A DNA stretch of 64,000 nt from Telopea speciosissima (taxonomy: Eukaryota; Streptophyta; Magnoliopsida; Proteales; Proteaceae), in contig NC_057918.1 of assembly GCF_018873765.1 (NCBI RefSeq), positions 66,320,871 through 66,384,870 of the forward strand, read 5' to 3'. Of the stretch, positions 29,201 through 38,240 are shown in pieces (within the stretch, counting starts at the first letter, position 1; each line of letters starts with the position of its first letter). The position numbers and the translations under genes are program-made. The notes beneath the pieces are model-generated. The model was not told where the DNA came from, searched no databases, and saw only the letters and a list, made by a program, of their open reading frames with translations.

Positions 29201-30536
29201 TTTTTGTTTGGGGGGAGGGGGAGAGAGGACTATCAAACTTGAAAAGTTGACTGTTTCAGCTACCTAATTTGGTGTTTGTGTATAAATGATATACAGGCTG
29301 GATATGGTGGGTATACTGGTTATGGCAGCGGCTATACTCATCCCCAGATTCCCAGTTCAACTGCACAAAGCACTGCTTATGGCTCTTATCCTCCAACATA
29401 TCCTGCCCAGGTATGTTTCTCTCAGTTTGTTTATCCATTTTGATTAACCAGAATCTTATAAAAGTAGTGGCCTTTCAAAAAGAGCATAAATATCTGAAAT
29501 GCAATTAGAAGATTATTTTTTTATAGAAAAAGAGGGGGGAAATATACATCGGAAAAGGTTAGTGAATTGCCTGATTAGATGAGGCCACATTTTCTAAGAC
29601 TTAGATATGTTGCTACGTCCATGTGCTAGAGGACTTACATTACTGTCTCACTGGCTGTAGTTTCAGCTCAATACAAGCATGTATGCGGGGGAAAAAGATT
29701 TAAAATTACAAATATTCCATATCTTTGTATAGCATGATGCAAGGGATGTTTTTGTGTGTGTGTGAATTTTCAATACTTTTGACTATGATGCTTGGATAAT
29801 CAAACAATGAGGTTACCTAGCGAAGGTGATCGGATGTAGAAATAGGTATAGAACCTGATGAGACGGAGCAGGAATATGACCCTTGAGATTAGTACTCTCA
29901 AGTTCCAGGAGATGAGAAATTCTGAATAGAACATGCTTTTCCTGGTGGTAGAGTACCATATTGTGTCGGTATGTGTTCAAGCTTGTTGAACACAGGAGTA
30001 TTTACCTGTAATGTACTCACTTTGTGCTTCCAAGACTTAGAAATTAAATGTAGGGGCACTGTTCTCTGTGCCGCAGTGCAGCCTGTGCCCAGGCAAATGG
30101 GGGTGGGCGCAATGACCACCCTGGCCCCCTGCACAGGTTGCCCATGTGCCTGGGTGCAGGCTGCGCTGCAGCACAGATAACAATCTACCTTAAATATATG
30201 ATTGGTCAAGACCCAGAATTTTCTTCCTTTCCTGGTTTCAGCTCTATTCTTTGTCTGGAAGCAGGTTTAGGTCATTCTATCGAATTGCCTTTGGGTCACA
30301 AGGTGGTGAGGTTGAAGACTGAACCTTGTGGTCAGAAGAAGGAAAACAGACAGGACTAGAGATCAATCAAATGTTATCTATTTTACTATGTTGTGTGCCC
30401 AATCATAATGTTCTTGACTAATTTTTGGCAGACCATCCCACACCAGAGCTATGCCCAACCAGCCACAGCAGCAGCATTTGCTCCAACTCAGCAACAAGCA
30501 CCAGCACAGCAGGCTTACTATGGGACTTATTATTGA
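1803..30536 (+). CDS. PRP39: Pre-mRNA-processing factor 39 (PRP39), 13 coding exons
   Basis: PRP39 is a nuclear U1 snRNP-associated protein that helps recognise 5' splice sites. It is built of HAT (half-a-TPR) repeats that scaffold other proteins. The coding exons are 1803-2292, 4720-4823, 11489-11718, 12372-12539, 19066-19429, 19930-20073, 22260-22412, 22506-22622, 24409-24489, 24607-24756, 28048-28347, 29297-29410 and 30432-30536. They sum to 2520 nt (839 aa plus stop), every junction keeps frame, and all introns are GT/AG. Residues 1-163 are low-complexity. HAT-type helices with W, Y and ER-A motifs run from about 164 to 670. Residues 700-839 form a Q/A/Y/G-rich tail ending in YYGTYY. The size and tail match plant PRP39 proteins. 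The gene spans 29 kb because introns 2, 4 and 10 are filled with transposons. The exon 1 donor was chosen by phase (G|GTACAT); a second in-phase donor lies about 30 nt upstream. Confidence 0.94.
2293..4719 (+). other. PRP39 coding intron 1
   Basis: This 2.4-kb intron has no transposon I can identify. It carries a 12-G run (3781-3792) and T-rich tracts. A 147-codon open frame on the reverse strand (2575-3018) matches nothing I know and is probably chance. Confidence 0.6.
4720..4823 (+). CDS. PRP39: PRP39 coding exon 2
   Basis: It encodes about 35 residues ([16 protein letters not shown]...), the start of the HAT-repeat region. The acceptor is TTGCCAG and the donor GAG|GTATGT. Confidence 0.92.
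5699..6449. mobile_element. hAT-like non-autonomous element (CATAGTTGTCA family), copy 1
   Basis: The element has terminal inverted repeats (CATAGTTGTCACG on the left, CATAGTTGTCATG as the complement of the right) and a perfect 8-bp target duplication, GAGATACC, at 5691-5698 and 6450-6457. It is 751 bp long, very AT-rich inside, and has no transposase. Both ends carry short self-complementary motifs such as CCATGGCGGCGCCATGG. The 8-bp duplication and terminal repeats place it with hAT elements. It lies in PRP39 intron 2. Confidence 0.8.
7344..8995 (-). pseudogene. hAT transposase (BED zinc finger + DUF659), broken
   Basis: Reading leftwards from 8995, a BED zinc finger comes first (CNYCGK, then [12 protein letters not shown] and a late Cys). 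A linker with in-frame stops follows, then a DUF659 domain (about 8390-7925) with [17 protein letters not shown] and [14 protein letters not shown]. The frame then enters a (GATGGT/CATGGT)n tract and shifts into a Q/H/Y-rich tail. The hAT C-terminal dimerisation domain normally found between DUF659 and such a tail is missing, so the centre was probably deleted at the repeat. It cannot make an active transposase. Confidence 0.8.
7833..7911. repeat. Hexamer-like repeat in the hAT transposase
   Basis: A run of CCATGA / CCATCA units ends in (CAT)n. On the - strand it would encode Asp/Gly/His repeats in one frame and Met/Val repeats in another. It sits where the DUF659 part joins the C-terminal tail and may mark the deletion point. 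Confidence 0.85.
9485..9803. repeat. Tandem duplication of about 150 bp inside the hAT element
   Basis: Two nearly identical units, 9485-9636 and 9637-9783, are followed by a short third start at 9784. Each begins CCAAAGTTGTT and ends with CAAGTGATAGAT. They lie in the 5' non-coding part of the element. Confidence 0.85.
10246..11488 (+). other. Right part of PRP39 intron 2
   Basis: No gene is seen. A GC-richer block at about 11105-11265 (AGGGAAAAGGCTGCGCATGCC...) differs in composition from its surroundings and resembles dispersed plant repeat sequence, but I could not define its ends. The intron ends in a clear branch-acceptor region at 11470-11488. Confidence 0.45.
11489..11718 (+). CDS. 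PRP39: PRP39 coding exon 3
   Basis: It encodes HAT repeats ([20 protein letters not shown], then [19 protein letters not shown]). The bulky aromatic and ER-A positions are as expected. It ends in phase 2 (CGA AG|GTAATC). Confidence 0.95.
12372..12539 (+). CDS. PRP39: PRP39 coding exon 4
   Basis: It encodes [19 protein letters not shown] and the following HAT helix to YFN. It begins by completing an Arg codon with exon 3 and ends in phase 2 before the 6.5-kb intron 4. Confidence 0.95.
12640..15090. repeat. LTR-like repetitive DNA in PRP39 intron 4
   Basis: The block has purine-rich GAAGAAGATAG leader-like runs, phrases such as CTCGGGTCTCTCACC, and AT-rich stretches typical of plant LTR-retrotransposon LTRs. 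I found no open frame with a known domain and could not pair LTRs or find duplications, so the element type and ends are uncertain. Confidence 0.35.
15097..15660 (-). pseudogene. RTE-type LINE reverse transcriptase fragment
   Basis: Two frames on the - strand match the region between endonuclease and reverse transcriptase of plant RTE LINEs: [15 protein letters not shown]...KKYEDLY, then [11 protein letters not shown] and [17 protein letters not shown]. The gene is truncated and frame-shifted. It is the same family as the larger copy at 25002-27564 but on the other strand. Confidence 0.75.
15707..16019. mobile_element. hAT-like MITE (CATAGTTGTCA family), copy 2
   Basis: The element is 313 bp, with left end CATAACTTTCAAGGCG and right end CGCCTTGACAACTATG. 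A perfect 8-bp duplication, CAACACAT, lies at 15699-15706 and 16020-16027. Its ends carry repeated AAGGCG / GCCTAGGCG motifs in place of the CCATGGCG motifs of copy 1. Confidence 0.85.
16480..17790 (-). pseudogene. L1-type LINE 3' part (zf-RVT and RNase H), broken
   Basis: On the - strand, [20 protein letters not shown] (near 17590) fits the zinc-binding domain that follows plant L1 reverse transcriptase. [16 protein letters not shown]...GTGGVLRN (near 16950-16870) fits the start of the RNase H domain, with the usual D of LD/NxDG replaced by E. Many stops separate the parts. It is a decayed 3' piece in PRP39 intron 4. Confidence 0.6.
18222..18510. repeat. Tandem duplication of 145 bp in PRP39 intron 4
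   Basis: The unit 18222-18366 is repeated at 18367-18510 with only a few changes. Both start TTCATTGTCACTGC and end before CTGGCT. It looks like a recent local duplication of unique intron sequence. Confidence 0.88.
19066..19429 (+). CDS. PRP39: PRP39 coding exon 5
   Basis: The largest HAT-region exon encodes [20 protein letters not shown], an Ala/Glu-rich loop, and then [17 protein letters not shown] and RPYFHVRPL before the next helix pair. It ends in phase 0 (CACAAG|GTATGT). Confidence 0.95.
19930..20073 (+). CDS. PRP39: PRP39 coding exon 6
   Basis: It encodes [19 protein letters not shown] and [13 protein letters not shown], one full HAT unit, with phase 0 at both ends. Confidence 0.95.
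21662..22094. mobile_element. hAT-like MITE with ATATCGGCGATAT motifs
   Basis: The element is 433 bp with imperfect inverted ends (TATAGTTCAAGATCTCG against CATGGTCCAAAATCTCG). A perfect 8-bp duplication, GGCTCATT, lies at 21654-21661 and 22095-22102. Its ends repeat short palindromes such as GAAATTTCGCCGAAAT and ATATCGGCGATAT. It lies in PRP39 intron 6. Confidence 0.78.
22260..22412 (+). CDS. PRP39: PRP39 coding exon 7
   Basis: It encodes [18 protein letters not shown] and then [19 protein letters not shown], a highly conserved PRP39 stretch. Phase 0 at both ends. Confidence 0.95.
22506..22622 (+). CDS. PRP39: PRP39 coding exon 8
   Basis: It encodes [20 protein letters not shown] and then [11 protein letters not shown]. 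Phase 0 at both ends; the donor is TTG|GTAGGT. Confidence 0.95.
22990..23240 (+). pseudogene. Nuclear copy of plastid 23S rRNA (domain V fragment)
   Basis: The stretch from GGATAAAAGTTACTCTAGGG through GGCACCTCGATG, CTCTTCGCCACCTGGGGC, TTCCAAGGGTTGGGCTG and AACATCGTGAGACAG to ATATCCGGTGTGGG is the peptidyl-transferase region of a bacterial-type large rRNA. Variants such as TTACTCTAGGG and GATCTTCCCC fit plastid better than mitochondrial rRNA. Many differences are C-to-T or G-to-A at former CpG sites, and one falls in the invariant GATAACAGG core (GATGACAGG), so it is an old non-functional insertion in PRP39 intron 8. Similarity fades after about 23200. Confidence 0.82.
23330..24408 (+). other. 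Right part of PRP39 intron 8
   Basis: It holds LTR-like AT-rich DNA (a TATAAATAAGGG box near 23497 followed by GAGTTTTGGTTTTG) and no recognisable coding domain. A short GC-rich phrase at about 23294-23333 (CCGTACCCGGTGCACAACGC) resembles a dispersed plant repeat. The intron ends at the exon 9 acceptor. Confidence 0.35.
24409..24489 (+). CDS. PRP39: PRP39 coding exon 9
   Basis: It encodes [20 protein letters not shown] and SKPLLE. Phase 0 at both ends. Confidence 0.93.
24607..24756 (+). CDS. PRP39: PRP39 coding exon 10
   Basis: It encodes [20 protein letters not shown] and then the acidic loop to ELSGIFLE. Phase 0 at both ends; the transposon-filled 3.3-kb intron 10 follows. Confidence 0.95.
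25002..27564 (+). mobile_element. RTE-type LINE, 5'-truncated, with nested solo LTR
   Basis: The element is flanked by a perfect 12-bp duplication, GAGGGGCAAGGA (24990-25001 and 27565-27576). It begins in the linker after the endonuclease, so its 5' end is lost. The broken frames encode [70 protein letters not shown] and an FVDD catalytic box, then the C-terminal [12 protein letters not shown] region. The 3' end, GTTGGGCTAAGGCTGAGTTG, with no poly(A), is typical of plant RTE LINEs. Numerous stops show that it is dead. Confidence 0.88.
26598..27138. mobile_element. Solo LTR inside the RTE LINE
   Basis: The 541-bp segment interrupts the LINE within the MYGAECW motif. It is flanked by the 5-bp duplication GGAGC (26593-26597 and 27139-27143) and has inverted tips, TAATGTA...TACATCA, probably TGATGTA...TACATCA originally. 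No internal retroviral genes remain, so an LTR retrotransposon inserted and then lost its body by LTR recombination. Confidence 0.8.
28048..28347 (+). CDS. PRP39: PRP39 coding exon 11
   Basis: It encodes [40 protein letters not shown] and the start of the Q/W/Y-rich tail. Phase 0 at both ends. Confidence 0.95.
28348..29296 (+). other. PRP39 intron 11
   Basis: The 949-bp intron contains poly-C tracts and no element with definable ends. I see no gene in it. Confidence 0.5.
29297..29410 (+). CDS. PRP39: PRP39 coding exon 12
   Basis: It encodes [20 protein letters not shown] and [11 protein letters not shown], part of the aromatic low-complexity tail. Phase 0 at both ends. Confidence 0.92.
30061..30181. 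repeat. Fold-back element in PRP39 intron 12
   Basis: Two 41-base arms, 30061-30101 and 30141-30181, are inverted copies with about 36 of 41 positions matching (GTTCTCTGTGCCGCAGTGCA against GTTATCTGTGCTGCAGCGCA). The loop is about 39 bases. It is GC-rich unlike its surroundings, so it was probably inserted as a MITE. A clear target duplication was not found. Confidence 0.75.
30432..30536 (+). CDS. PRP39: PRP39 coding exon 13 (last)
   Basis: It encodes [20 protein letters not shown] and ends QAYYGTYY before TGA. The Q/A/P/Y-rich end is characteristic of plant PRP39. Confidence 0.93.
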   Translation, partial: TIPHQSYAQPATAAAFAPTQQQAPAQQAYYGTYY

Positions 30537-31138
30537 TCTGTCAAAAAATTGTCCATCACAATTTTGCCATATGTAAATTAGGTTCTTTTTGCATCTCTTT
30601 GATAGAAATTGAGCTATACCCTGGTTTTTTTTTATAATCTGGGTTTGGGCGATCTGGTAGACAGTAGAGGTGTTTACGAGTCAATGTATTGCAACTGTGA
30701 CTAACCTGGAAGGTGCATTGCAATGGAATTGTATTTTATTACTGTCTTCGTTTTTTTACATACAGCTCACGACATGTAATCATGCGCATGCTACCTTTAT
30801 ACTCTGTATAATGGTGATCAGGTACTAACGCACATCAGGACTATATATATGATAATTTCATGAAAGTTGGAATTCTAAGAGAGCAAATTTTAACGACCAT
30901 CACAAAAGAGTTTTTCCTCTGGGTAAAGGCCTAGTCCTGTATCAATGTAAAACATTTTGCACAATTTGTCTGAAAGTGAAAACCAAATTTTTTTAATGGG
31001 AAAAAAAAATTGTATGAGTGATAAGAAAATAAAAAATTTTGGGGGTGGACTTTGTGCACGATTGCTGAAGTGATTCGTCAAATAGGTGTTGTAGAATTTC
31101 CATAAAAATTTAAAAAGTGCCATTAAATACCCAAAAAT

Positions 31139-31262
31139 TTGGTGGAGGTGGTCATGATGTCAGTGGTGGTGGCAGAGCCTGCCGCAGAGGTGGTGGCGGT
31201 GGTGGTGGTGGCAATGGTGGTGGAGGTGGTAGTAGTGGTAGAGGCGGTGGTGGTTGAAGTTG
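31139..31262. repeat. GGT/GTG simple repeat
   Basis: Degenerate (GGT)n and (GGTGGC)n units give open frames in several registers (poly-Val/Glu, for example). There is no sign that any is a gene. Confidence 0.8.
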
Positions 31263-32385
31263 CATTGATGATGGTGTTTTATTTTGAATATGAAATTATT
31301 GTTTTGCCCATCAAATTAAGCATGTGTTCATTAAAGAGCAACTCCCCCCTTATTTCTTTTTTTTATTTTTTGGACAAAGAAGCTTCAAATTGGAGTTTCT
31401 TTTTTTTTTCCTATTTGTTAACAATTTTCCAAGAACAAAAAAATAAATCGGTTGCTAACAAACAGATTTTTCTTATTGAAAAATAAAGACAAAGAAACAG
31501 AAGTGTTATCATGTAGGCCCTTAGGATCTGTATGACAACCATTCTGTTTCAAAAAATTGGTTTCAAGTTAGAATTGAATTTTTTTTGTTCCTGGATTTTT
31601 GGAGTAATTATTTACCAACAAATGTTGTATGGTAATAACTAATAAAAAATTGTTTATGCTATTACAAAGAAACAGAAACATGAATGGTTCATAAACCCTA
31701 AATCCCAAAGCTTCCCCAAAGCTATGCACATTTGGCAAGAGAGGGTTCGTGAACACTATATCCAAGCAACCCCTGCTTTTCCAAACCCCATCACCTCACC
31801 ACTGCCATTGTAGCCCCATTGCCTTGTCCTTGCCGTTACCAACATTCATTGCAACCCTGCTTTTCCTAAAAACTGATTCTGTTTGGGGTGGATTGCATCC
31901 CTGTCCAAGAAACACGGACCAGAAATCTAAGCAATGTTGTGAAAATGTTGCTTTTTATGAACGATTGATTAACTTTTGATCTATTTTTGGTTTTTAGTTG
32001 TTTTTTTTCTTTTAATCTTTTTAAAATAGAAATAGGCTCCATAAATGTTTATTAAGGCAAAAATAAAAAATAAAAACTATACCAAAGACGCCCTAAGCTT
32101 TTAGCGGGTGGTTTTTATTTACCGTCGCTGTAAGTTTACATTTTGTAGTGATTTTATAAAATCACCACTTAATTTATTTATTTTTATTAATAAAAGAGGA
32201 GGCAATACATACTCATCAGCTCCGTGGAGACCAGCTAAATTTTCAGTGGATTAGGATCGTCTCCAGGGAACCCAACGCCCAGGGTACTGCCAGGGGGCAT
32301 CTAGCAGTTGAGTTGTGCCGCACACATCTCGGTACATGGATAGAAATGTGTACAATACAACCCAACGACTGCCAGCACCCTGAGC

Positions 32386-32763
32386 ATATTGGGCTCCCTG
32401 AAGACGAGCAAAATTCTCAACGACATGTGGTAACATTGACAATGATTGAACCAAAGCCTCCGAAATTCCGTGAAAGAGCATTCATGCATGGCTGCTCGAG
32501 TGGTTGGATCCAGTCAACCAATGTTGAAGCCTAGAACAATCAACAATCATTTTCTATATATTTTTTTTGTCTTTTCCTTATCATTATGGGCACATACACT
32601 CTCAATATGGAGAGTTCATGGGCACACTATCAATATTGGGTTCAGCATACAAAGGAGGAGGGGTTTATGCATATAATCTGTGGATAGGCGTGCAACATAC
32701 TACCTTTAGATCTCAACCTAATTGGATTTGGTCAATTTCTAACACTAAGCATTGACAAATAAG
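32386..32763 (+). repeat. Dispersed 370-bp repeat, copy A
   Basis: This segment is closely similar over its whole length to 49537-49907 in the same orientation: GACGAGC, CGAAATTCCGTGAAAGAGC, AATCATTTTCTATAT, TCAATATTGGGTTCAGC, AAGCATTGACAAAT. The family is unknown and has no coding potential I recognise. It is probably part of an LTR retroelement or Helitron. Confidence 0.8.
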
Positions 32764-34697
32764 GAGGGAGGTTAAGAAGGTTGACAAATCACATTCTTAT
32801 AAATATTTTCTAATATAATAATTTACTTTCATGCTTTCTAGATCATTCATGCTCATGACCTGCTTCTTCCATTTCTACCAACAATAAAAAAGACCTGCTT
32901 CTTCCATTATTAATAATTGCAATGCTATTGATAAAACCTCTTTTTGGGTAAACATAACTTTACTGGGGAAAAAGATCTCCACTTGGTGTTGTTTCCTACA
33001 CCCCTTGGGTTGATACCCAGGCATGTTCACCCATTGGCCCAGATGCTCTTGTAGAGGCCATGCGAACAAGTAGAGATCTCTTGCTTACTTTGCTGAGAAG
33101 AACGTATAGTATACATAGATATTAAATTACAAATTTTAAGAAACCATGGAGTAGAAATGAGCGAAATAGTCTACCTTTCAAGGATAAAATCCAAACTGAC
33201 AAAACCTAAGTTATAAACAGCATGTCAGTAGACTACTCCATTAGAAGGCCCAACAGAAAGTCAGTAATCAATATATAAGATTGTTCCTGCAACCCAAGTG
33301 ATTTTAATCGATGAAAAGTACATCATAGCTAATATCTTTTATTTTTAAAAAAAAAAAAAAAAAAAACTTTGAAAGACATCAAAATGCAGTTTCATTCAGT
33401 ATTAAAATTAGTGGATATTTTTATTACCAAAAAATAAAAATAAAAATTAGTGGATATTTTCGTAAAGATTGTTTTGTTTGGCATTGAATTGTAGATGTCA
33501 AAAATGAAAGGAGAAAGTTTTCCTTCTACACCATCCTAAGGTTCACAAACCCTATTTGTTCCCCCCAAAATTTCCTCTATCCCAATACCTTTCCGCAGAC
33601 ATCTAAAACCTCCCACGTGGTGAATGAATCACTGTGGCTTAAGAACAATGGCCCAAAATGAAATTCATAGAGTAGCTCTTTCCATATTAATGCAATAAAA
33701 TCAGATAAAATATAAAAATAAATAAAGAAGGAAAGGTGAAAATCATATATAAGAATATAATAAACAAGACAAAGAAATAACTTAAGAGGGCGAGTATTTC
33801 CCATGCTGCCAGTGTGGGTAGGAAGATGCATGCCACACCATTACTAAAATCCAAAGATAATTTACGAGCAGATTGAGCTATAGGAATAATAAATGAAACA
33901 GATCGAGAAATAACTTAATGAGGGGAGAGGAAAAGGATTTCACATGTTGCCGGTGTGACCACGCCAATAGTAAAATCCAAAGTTAATTTACAAGTAGAGC
34001 TATCAACTAAGATGGGAGCGAAAGAAAGATCAATGTTAAAAAAATCTCCATCGTGGTGAGAATGAGAAATTAAGCTGTACATAGGCATGATTCGATCCAA
34101 ACATATCGATCTCTTCTTCTTTCCATCTATTAAAGAGCCAAATAAGATGATATTGAATGAAAGAGCTATAAGAGACCCATGATTTATATATATGTGCATG
34201 GTTTAACAATATAAAGATATATATAAAACAAAACAAAACAAAAAAAAAAAAAAAAGAGAAATAAACAAAATATAAACAATAAAAATAAGTTAGAAAACCT
34301 CACCTGAAAAACATCTTAGTCACTTATCGGGTTACACTCAATGTGTTCTCTTTGTTAGCGACGTGTTCGTTCGGTTGTCAATCAAGAACTTCTCGATCCT
34401 TCTCCATTGTGCTTGCTATATCTTTGAGTAATCCTAAACGCTATGCCTGTTTAATAGAAGATAATTTAATAATCGACAAATGAAGCTCTAAAAAAAAATT
34501 TAAAACATAAGGCCACTTATTTATTTACCTGGAAATTATAAATAGGTAAGTTATATGATTGTTTTTGCAAATAGGGATTTTTTTGGGACTTCCATCAACG
34601 AGCTAGCTAGCTAGATAAGACCTTGATTAATAATACCTGGAAATTTTATAGTGATTAGTTAATGTATAAAAATCCTGAAGCAAAAAACGAAGCACCA

Positions 34698-34702
34698 ATA
34701 AC

Positions 34703-34742
<40 letters not shown>
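34698..34742. repeat. (TAA)n microsatellite
   Basis: About 14 uninterrupted ATA/AAT units lie just downstream of the resistance gene stop codon, probably in its 3' flank. Confidence 0.95.
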
Positions 34743-34811
34743 TGATCAATCCATCTAATCTTAATAAAAGTCAATACATTAGATTAGTAGACCTTACTTA
34801 CCATTTCAACG

Positions 34812-37800
34812 TTATCTATGTGGCGGCGTCCACACTACATCTATTAAATTGGTGAGGTGCTTATTAAGTTGATCTCGGAGATTGTTCTTCTTGTGCTGAG
34901 GCCACCCGTAAAGTGATAGTTTTCGAAGGGAGACAAGGCGTTGGAGATCCTCTTCTCCTTTTATGTAATCCAGCTGCTGCAGCCCTTCCTCCTCCTCCTC
35001 TGAAAAATCACCAATTTCTAAAAACTCAAGCATGGTGAGCTGGTGCAACCCCTCTGGTAGTGACTTCAATTCTTTAAAGCCAACTAATTCCAACTGTCGA
35101 AGAGAAGTCATTCCCCTTAAGTCTGGCAAAGACTTTAATAGAGGACAATCACTTATTTCCAATCTTTTAAGAGAGGGAAAATCTAGGGGTGTGGGCAGGG
35201 GAGATGGAGATGATCCCTCTCCCTCTTGTCGTCCTCCTTGACTACTTGGAAAAATTGTTTCAAGCTTGTCGCAGCTACGGAAGTCCATCCTCTCAAGAAC
35301 ACGTGCATTGCTTTGTAGCAACCTCTCCGGCACCGACTTGAGTTCTCCACAGTATAAAATTCGAAGATTCTTGACAGAAGAGATAAGGTTGCTTGACAAT
35401 GACCTTATAAGGGCCATCTCATTTGTATTATGAAACCACAAGGTTTTGAGGGAAGGGAATCGACTTGGCATGATTTTCAGCTCAGGGCATGAGGTGAGCC
35501 ACAATAACTCAAGAGATGGAAATGAAGGCAACACTTCCAACCACTCAACCAAATTAGGCATTTCACGTAGAATTAGCTCCTTAAGCGATGGAAATGCAAC
35601 CATCCCTGAAGAAGAAGACGAAGAAGAATCAGAAGATGATGATGCTCCAGCACTACTACTACTACTACTACAACTGTTGTTGTTGGTGCCATAATAGAAT
35701 TCTCGACCAATATATTTCAACTTTTCCATTTCAATTAATCTGAGAACCCTAAGAAAGGGTAGCTCCCCAAGCATGGGTGGGACATGTTCCAATCCATGGC
35801 AATATTGTAGTTCGAGCTCAATCAAATTTTTGTATGCTGACAAACCAGTAGTACTAATTGCAGCTGCTGCCATCCATGTAGGGTATTTTGCACCGCCAAA
35901 GTTACCGATGACAAAACTTTTCAAGTTTGGATGAGGTTCTAGGCCTTCTAACACATCATCATCCATTTTGTTGCCATTGTCACTTCTACTTTCAGTACCC
36001 CACCATAATTCTAGAGAACGAATACCACGTCTCCCTCTCATATCTGCCTCCCCGGCTTCTTCTATTGTTACAATATTCTCTAGACCACTTATGCTCAGTT
36101 CTCCTCTGAGATTATTCAAGCACTTGAGCTGTTTAATACTGCGTCCTCCATCTTTGCCTACAATAAATCTTGTTAATGTTTGAAGATTAGTCAATCTTCC
36201 CATCTCAACTGACATCTCAGTGCAATTGCCCTCAAATTCAAAATGTCTCAGGCTAACCATCTTTCTCATTTCCTTGGGAAGCTCTCGGAGTTTATGGCAT
36301 CCCTTGAGTTTTAATATCTGTAAATTATAGAGGCTAGTGATAGACTCTGGCAACACTTCAATCAGATTATCTGAGAGGTCAAAGTACCTTAAATGTTTCA
36401 ATTTTCTTATTGAAGGTGGCACCTCCTTCACCCAACAACTTGATACATCCAACACACGCAAGCTCTGGAAGTTCATCAACATGTCAATATTTGAGACAGA
36501 GTAATTACTTTCCCATATCCAAGGGCTCTTCTGGAGAAATATTAATGTTGTCCGCAATTTCTTTGCCTTTTCCAAGTCTTTTGGAATTTCAATTAATGTG
36601 TCCTCATGATCTGAAAAAAGTGACAAGCCACGAACTTCATCAGAAATATTTTCCACATTATTGGGCTTCATGGTGGAATATTCAAGCATTCCGACAACTT
36701 GTGCAAGATCATGTACAAGATCATGCATCTTGCATTTCTCTATATCTCCGTATCGATGCTTCTCTACATCTTGAAAGAAAGAATTCAACAATAAGATATT
36801 GAAATATTCATTGCCGACGTCCTCCATTTGTTTGCTTCCAAGGAATCCCTCAGCCATCCATAATTGTATCAATATTTTTATATCAAATTCATAATCCTTG
36901 GGGAATACTGAACAATACACAAAACAAAGTTTCAAATTTGATGGCAGATGATCGTAACTCAACTTTAATATCCCCATCATTCTTCTACTACTATCTTTTG
37001 GTAAGTTCCAAAATTCACCTTGTTCCACAGACAACCATTCACCTTCTTCCATTTTGTAGTGCATTAAGCTTCCTATGACTTTCACTGCCAAAGGCACTCC
37101 TCCACACTTTTTTACAATTCTCCTTCCAATTTCCACCAGGTTCAGGGTTTCTAGTGGCCCTCCATTTCTAAATGCTCTTTGATGAAACAAAGACCAACAT
37201 TCTTTTTCTGATAATATTCCCAAATAATGAGTGTGATTTGGGGTCATCATCCTTGCAACATTATTGCTACGTGTAGTCACAATAATTTTGCTACCTGCAC
37301 TGCCAGATTTTAAGTGCTTTATCAAGTTATCCCATTTTTCACGATCGTCACTCCAAACATCATCTAGTACTAGTAAAGACCGTCTACCCATCAGCTTCTC
37401 TTGGAGCTTACATGCTGTGAGATCTAAGTTTGATACATCAAATTTAGTTCCATTAGCAACAGGTGATTCTGTGATTTCTTTTAAAAGTCTGGGGACTTCA
37501 AATTGTTCAGAAACACATACCCATATTCTTAAATCAAAATGCATCACAATCAACGGATCATTGACGACCAATTGAGCAAGAGTGGTCTTCCCAAGTCCCC
37601 CCATTCCTACAATGGGGAAGACCGAAATGATTTGATCATTGCAAGTACTCTTGATAAGCATATTCACTAGTACTGATTTGTCATCTGCCCTTCCAACTAC
37701 TTCCGAATCATCTATAACAGAGGTGGTTTGCCTGTCCTCTATTTTGTTCTTCATCATGGATGATGATGATGAGTACTCATCCGGTAGTACTCCAAGGTTG

Positions 37801-38240
37801 AAGCTAATTGCATCGTTTCTGATGCCATCCAGTGCTTCATTAATGTCCTTAAACTTATGGGCCATTTTAAGACGAAACGCAAATGGGTTGGAGCGTGAGA
37901 AGAAGTTGCGTACCTTACCGGGCATCAGTTTCTTCATTCGGTACTGGATCTGGATCTCCATTTTACGTCTTAAAGATTCATAGTTGAGCTCATCAAACAC
38001 ATCATCTGCATCATAAGCAACGCTCTTGAGCCTCCTCAGCCAGTCTTTCACTGCCACGCTCTCCACTTGCTTATTCTCAGCATCCAGGAGTAGACCTTGG
38101 ATGGTGTTCATGGTAGTCTGGAGCTTTCTCAACTCTCCCTTGAAGCCCCATGCTAAACCAATTTCTTGAGTAGCAAAAGAGATCAAATTCTGTAGGATTG
38201 GCTGCACTCCAGAGACAAGAATTGATTCAACGGGTGTCAT
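34812..38240 (-). CDS. CC-NBS-LRR disease resistance protein (RGA-like)
   Basis: The protein is an intracellular immune receptor of the CNL class: it senses pathogen effectors, and its NB-ARC domain acts as an ATP/ADP switch. It is an uninterrupted frame of 1142 codons. The N-terminal coiled coil (about 1-170) has [11 protein letters not shown] (75-85), a variant of the EDVID motif. NB-ARC follows with P-loop GMGGLGKTT (212-220), RNBS-A (232-248), kinase 2 LLVLDDVW (289-296), [10 protein letters not shown] (316-325), GGVPLAVK (380-387), [19 protein letters not shown] (439-452) and MHD (505-507). The W ending kinase 2 is diagnostic of non-TIR NBS. LRRs run from about 560 to the end. All key residues are present, so it looks functional. 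A Ser-rich insertion lies at about 850-880. The start at MTPVESILV is the first Met of a normal CNL N terminus. Confidence 0.95.
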   Translation of the reverse strand: MTPVESILVSGVQPILQNLISFATQEIGLAWGFKGELRKLQTTMNTIQGLLLDAENKQVESVAVKDWLRRLKSVAYDADDVFDELNYESLRRKMEIQIQYRMKKLMPGKVRNFFSRSNPFAFRLKMAHKFKDINEALDGIRNDAISFNLGVLPDEYSSSSSMMKNKIEDRQTTSVIDDSEVVGRADDKSVLVNMLIKSTCNDQIISVFPIVGMGGLGKTTLAQLVVNDPLIVMHFDLRIWVCVSEQFEVPRLLKEITESPVANGTKFDVSNLDLTACKLQEKLMGRRSLLVLDDVWSDDREKWDNLIKHLKSGSAGSKIIVTTRSNNVARMMTPNHTHYLGILSEKECWSLFHQRAFRNGGPLETLNLVEIGRRIVKKCGGVPLAVKVIGSLMHYKMEEGEWLSVEQGEFWNLPKDSSRRMMGILKLSYDHLPSNLKLCFVYCSVFPKDYEFDIKILIQLWMAEGFLGSKQMEDVGNEYFNILLLNSFFQDVEKHRYGDIEKCKMHDLVHDLAQVVGMLEYSTMKPNNVENISDEVRGLSLFSDHEDTLIEIPKDLEKAKKLRTTLIFLQKSPWIWESNYSVSNIDMLMNFQSLRVLDVSSCWVKEVPPSIRKLKHLRYFDLSDNLIEVLPESITSLYNLQILKLKGCHKLRELPKEMRKMVSLRHFEFEGNCTEMSVEMGRLTNLQTLTRFIVGKDGGRSIKQLKCLNNLRGELSISGLENIVTIEEAGEADMRGRRGIRSLELWWGTESRSDNGNKMDDDVLEGLEPHPNLKSFVIGNFGGAKYPTWMAAAAISTTGLSAYKNLIELELQYCHGLEHVPPMLGELPFLRVLRLIEMEKLKYIGREFYYGTNNNSCSSSSSSAGASSSSDSSSSSSSGMVAFPSLKELILREMPNLVEWLEVLPSFPSLELLWLTSCPELKIMPSRFPSLKTLWFHNTNEMALIRSLSSNLISSVKNLRILYCGELKSVPERLLQSNARVLERMDFRSCDKLETIFPSSQGGRQEGEGSSPSPLPTPLDFPSLKRLEISDCPLLKSLPDLRGMTSLRQLELVGFKELKSLPEGLHQLTMLEFLEIGDFSEEEEEGLQQLDYIKGEEDLQRLVSLRKLSLYGWPQHKKNNLRDQLNKHLTNLIDVVWTPPHR

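Larger units (their letters stand above)
30537..34697. other. PRP39 3' UTR and intergenic region
   Basis: The PRP39 3' UTR probably covers about the first 300 bases; no polyadenylation signal is certain. The rest is AT-rich with a (GGT)n-like tract (31139-31260), a dispersed repeat (32386-32763), poly(A) runs and an imperfect two-copy repeat (about 33773-33880 and 33906-34005). I see no gene. Confidence 0.5.

Noticed and set aside
31139..31486. Val/Glu-rich 115-codon frame
   Set aside because: It is made by a GGT-type simple repeat followed by AT-rich DNA, with no domain.
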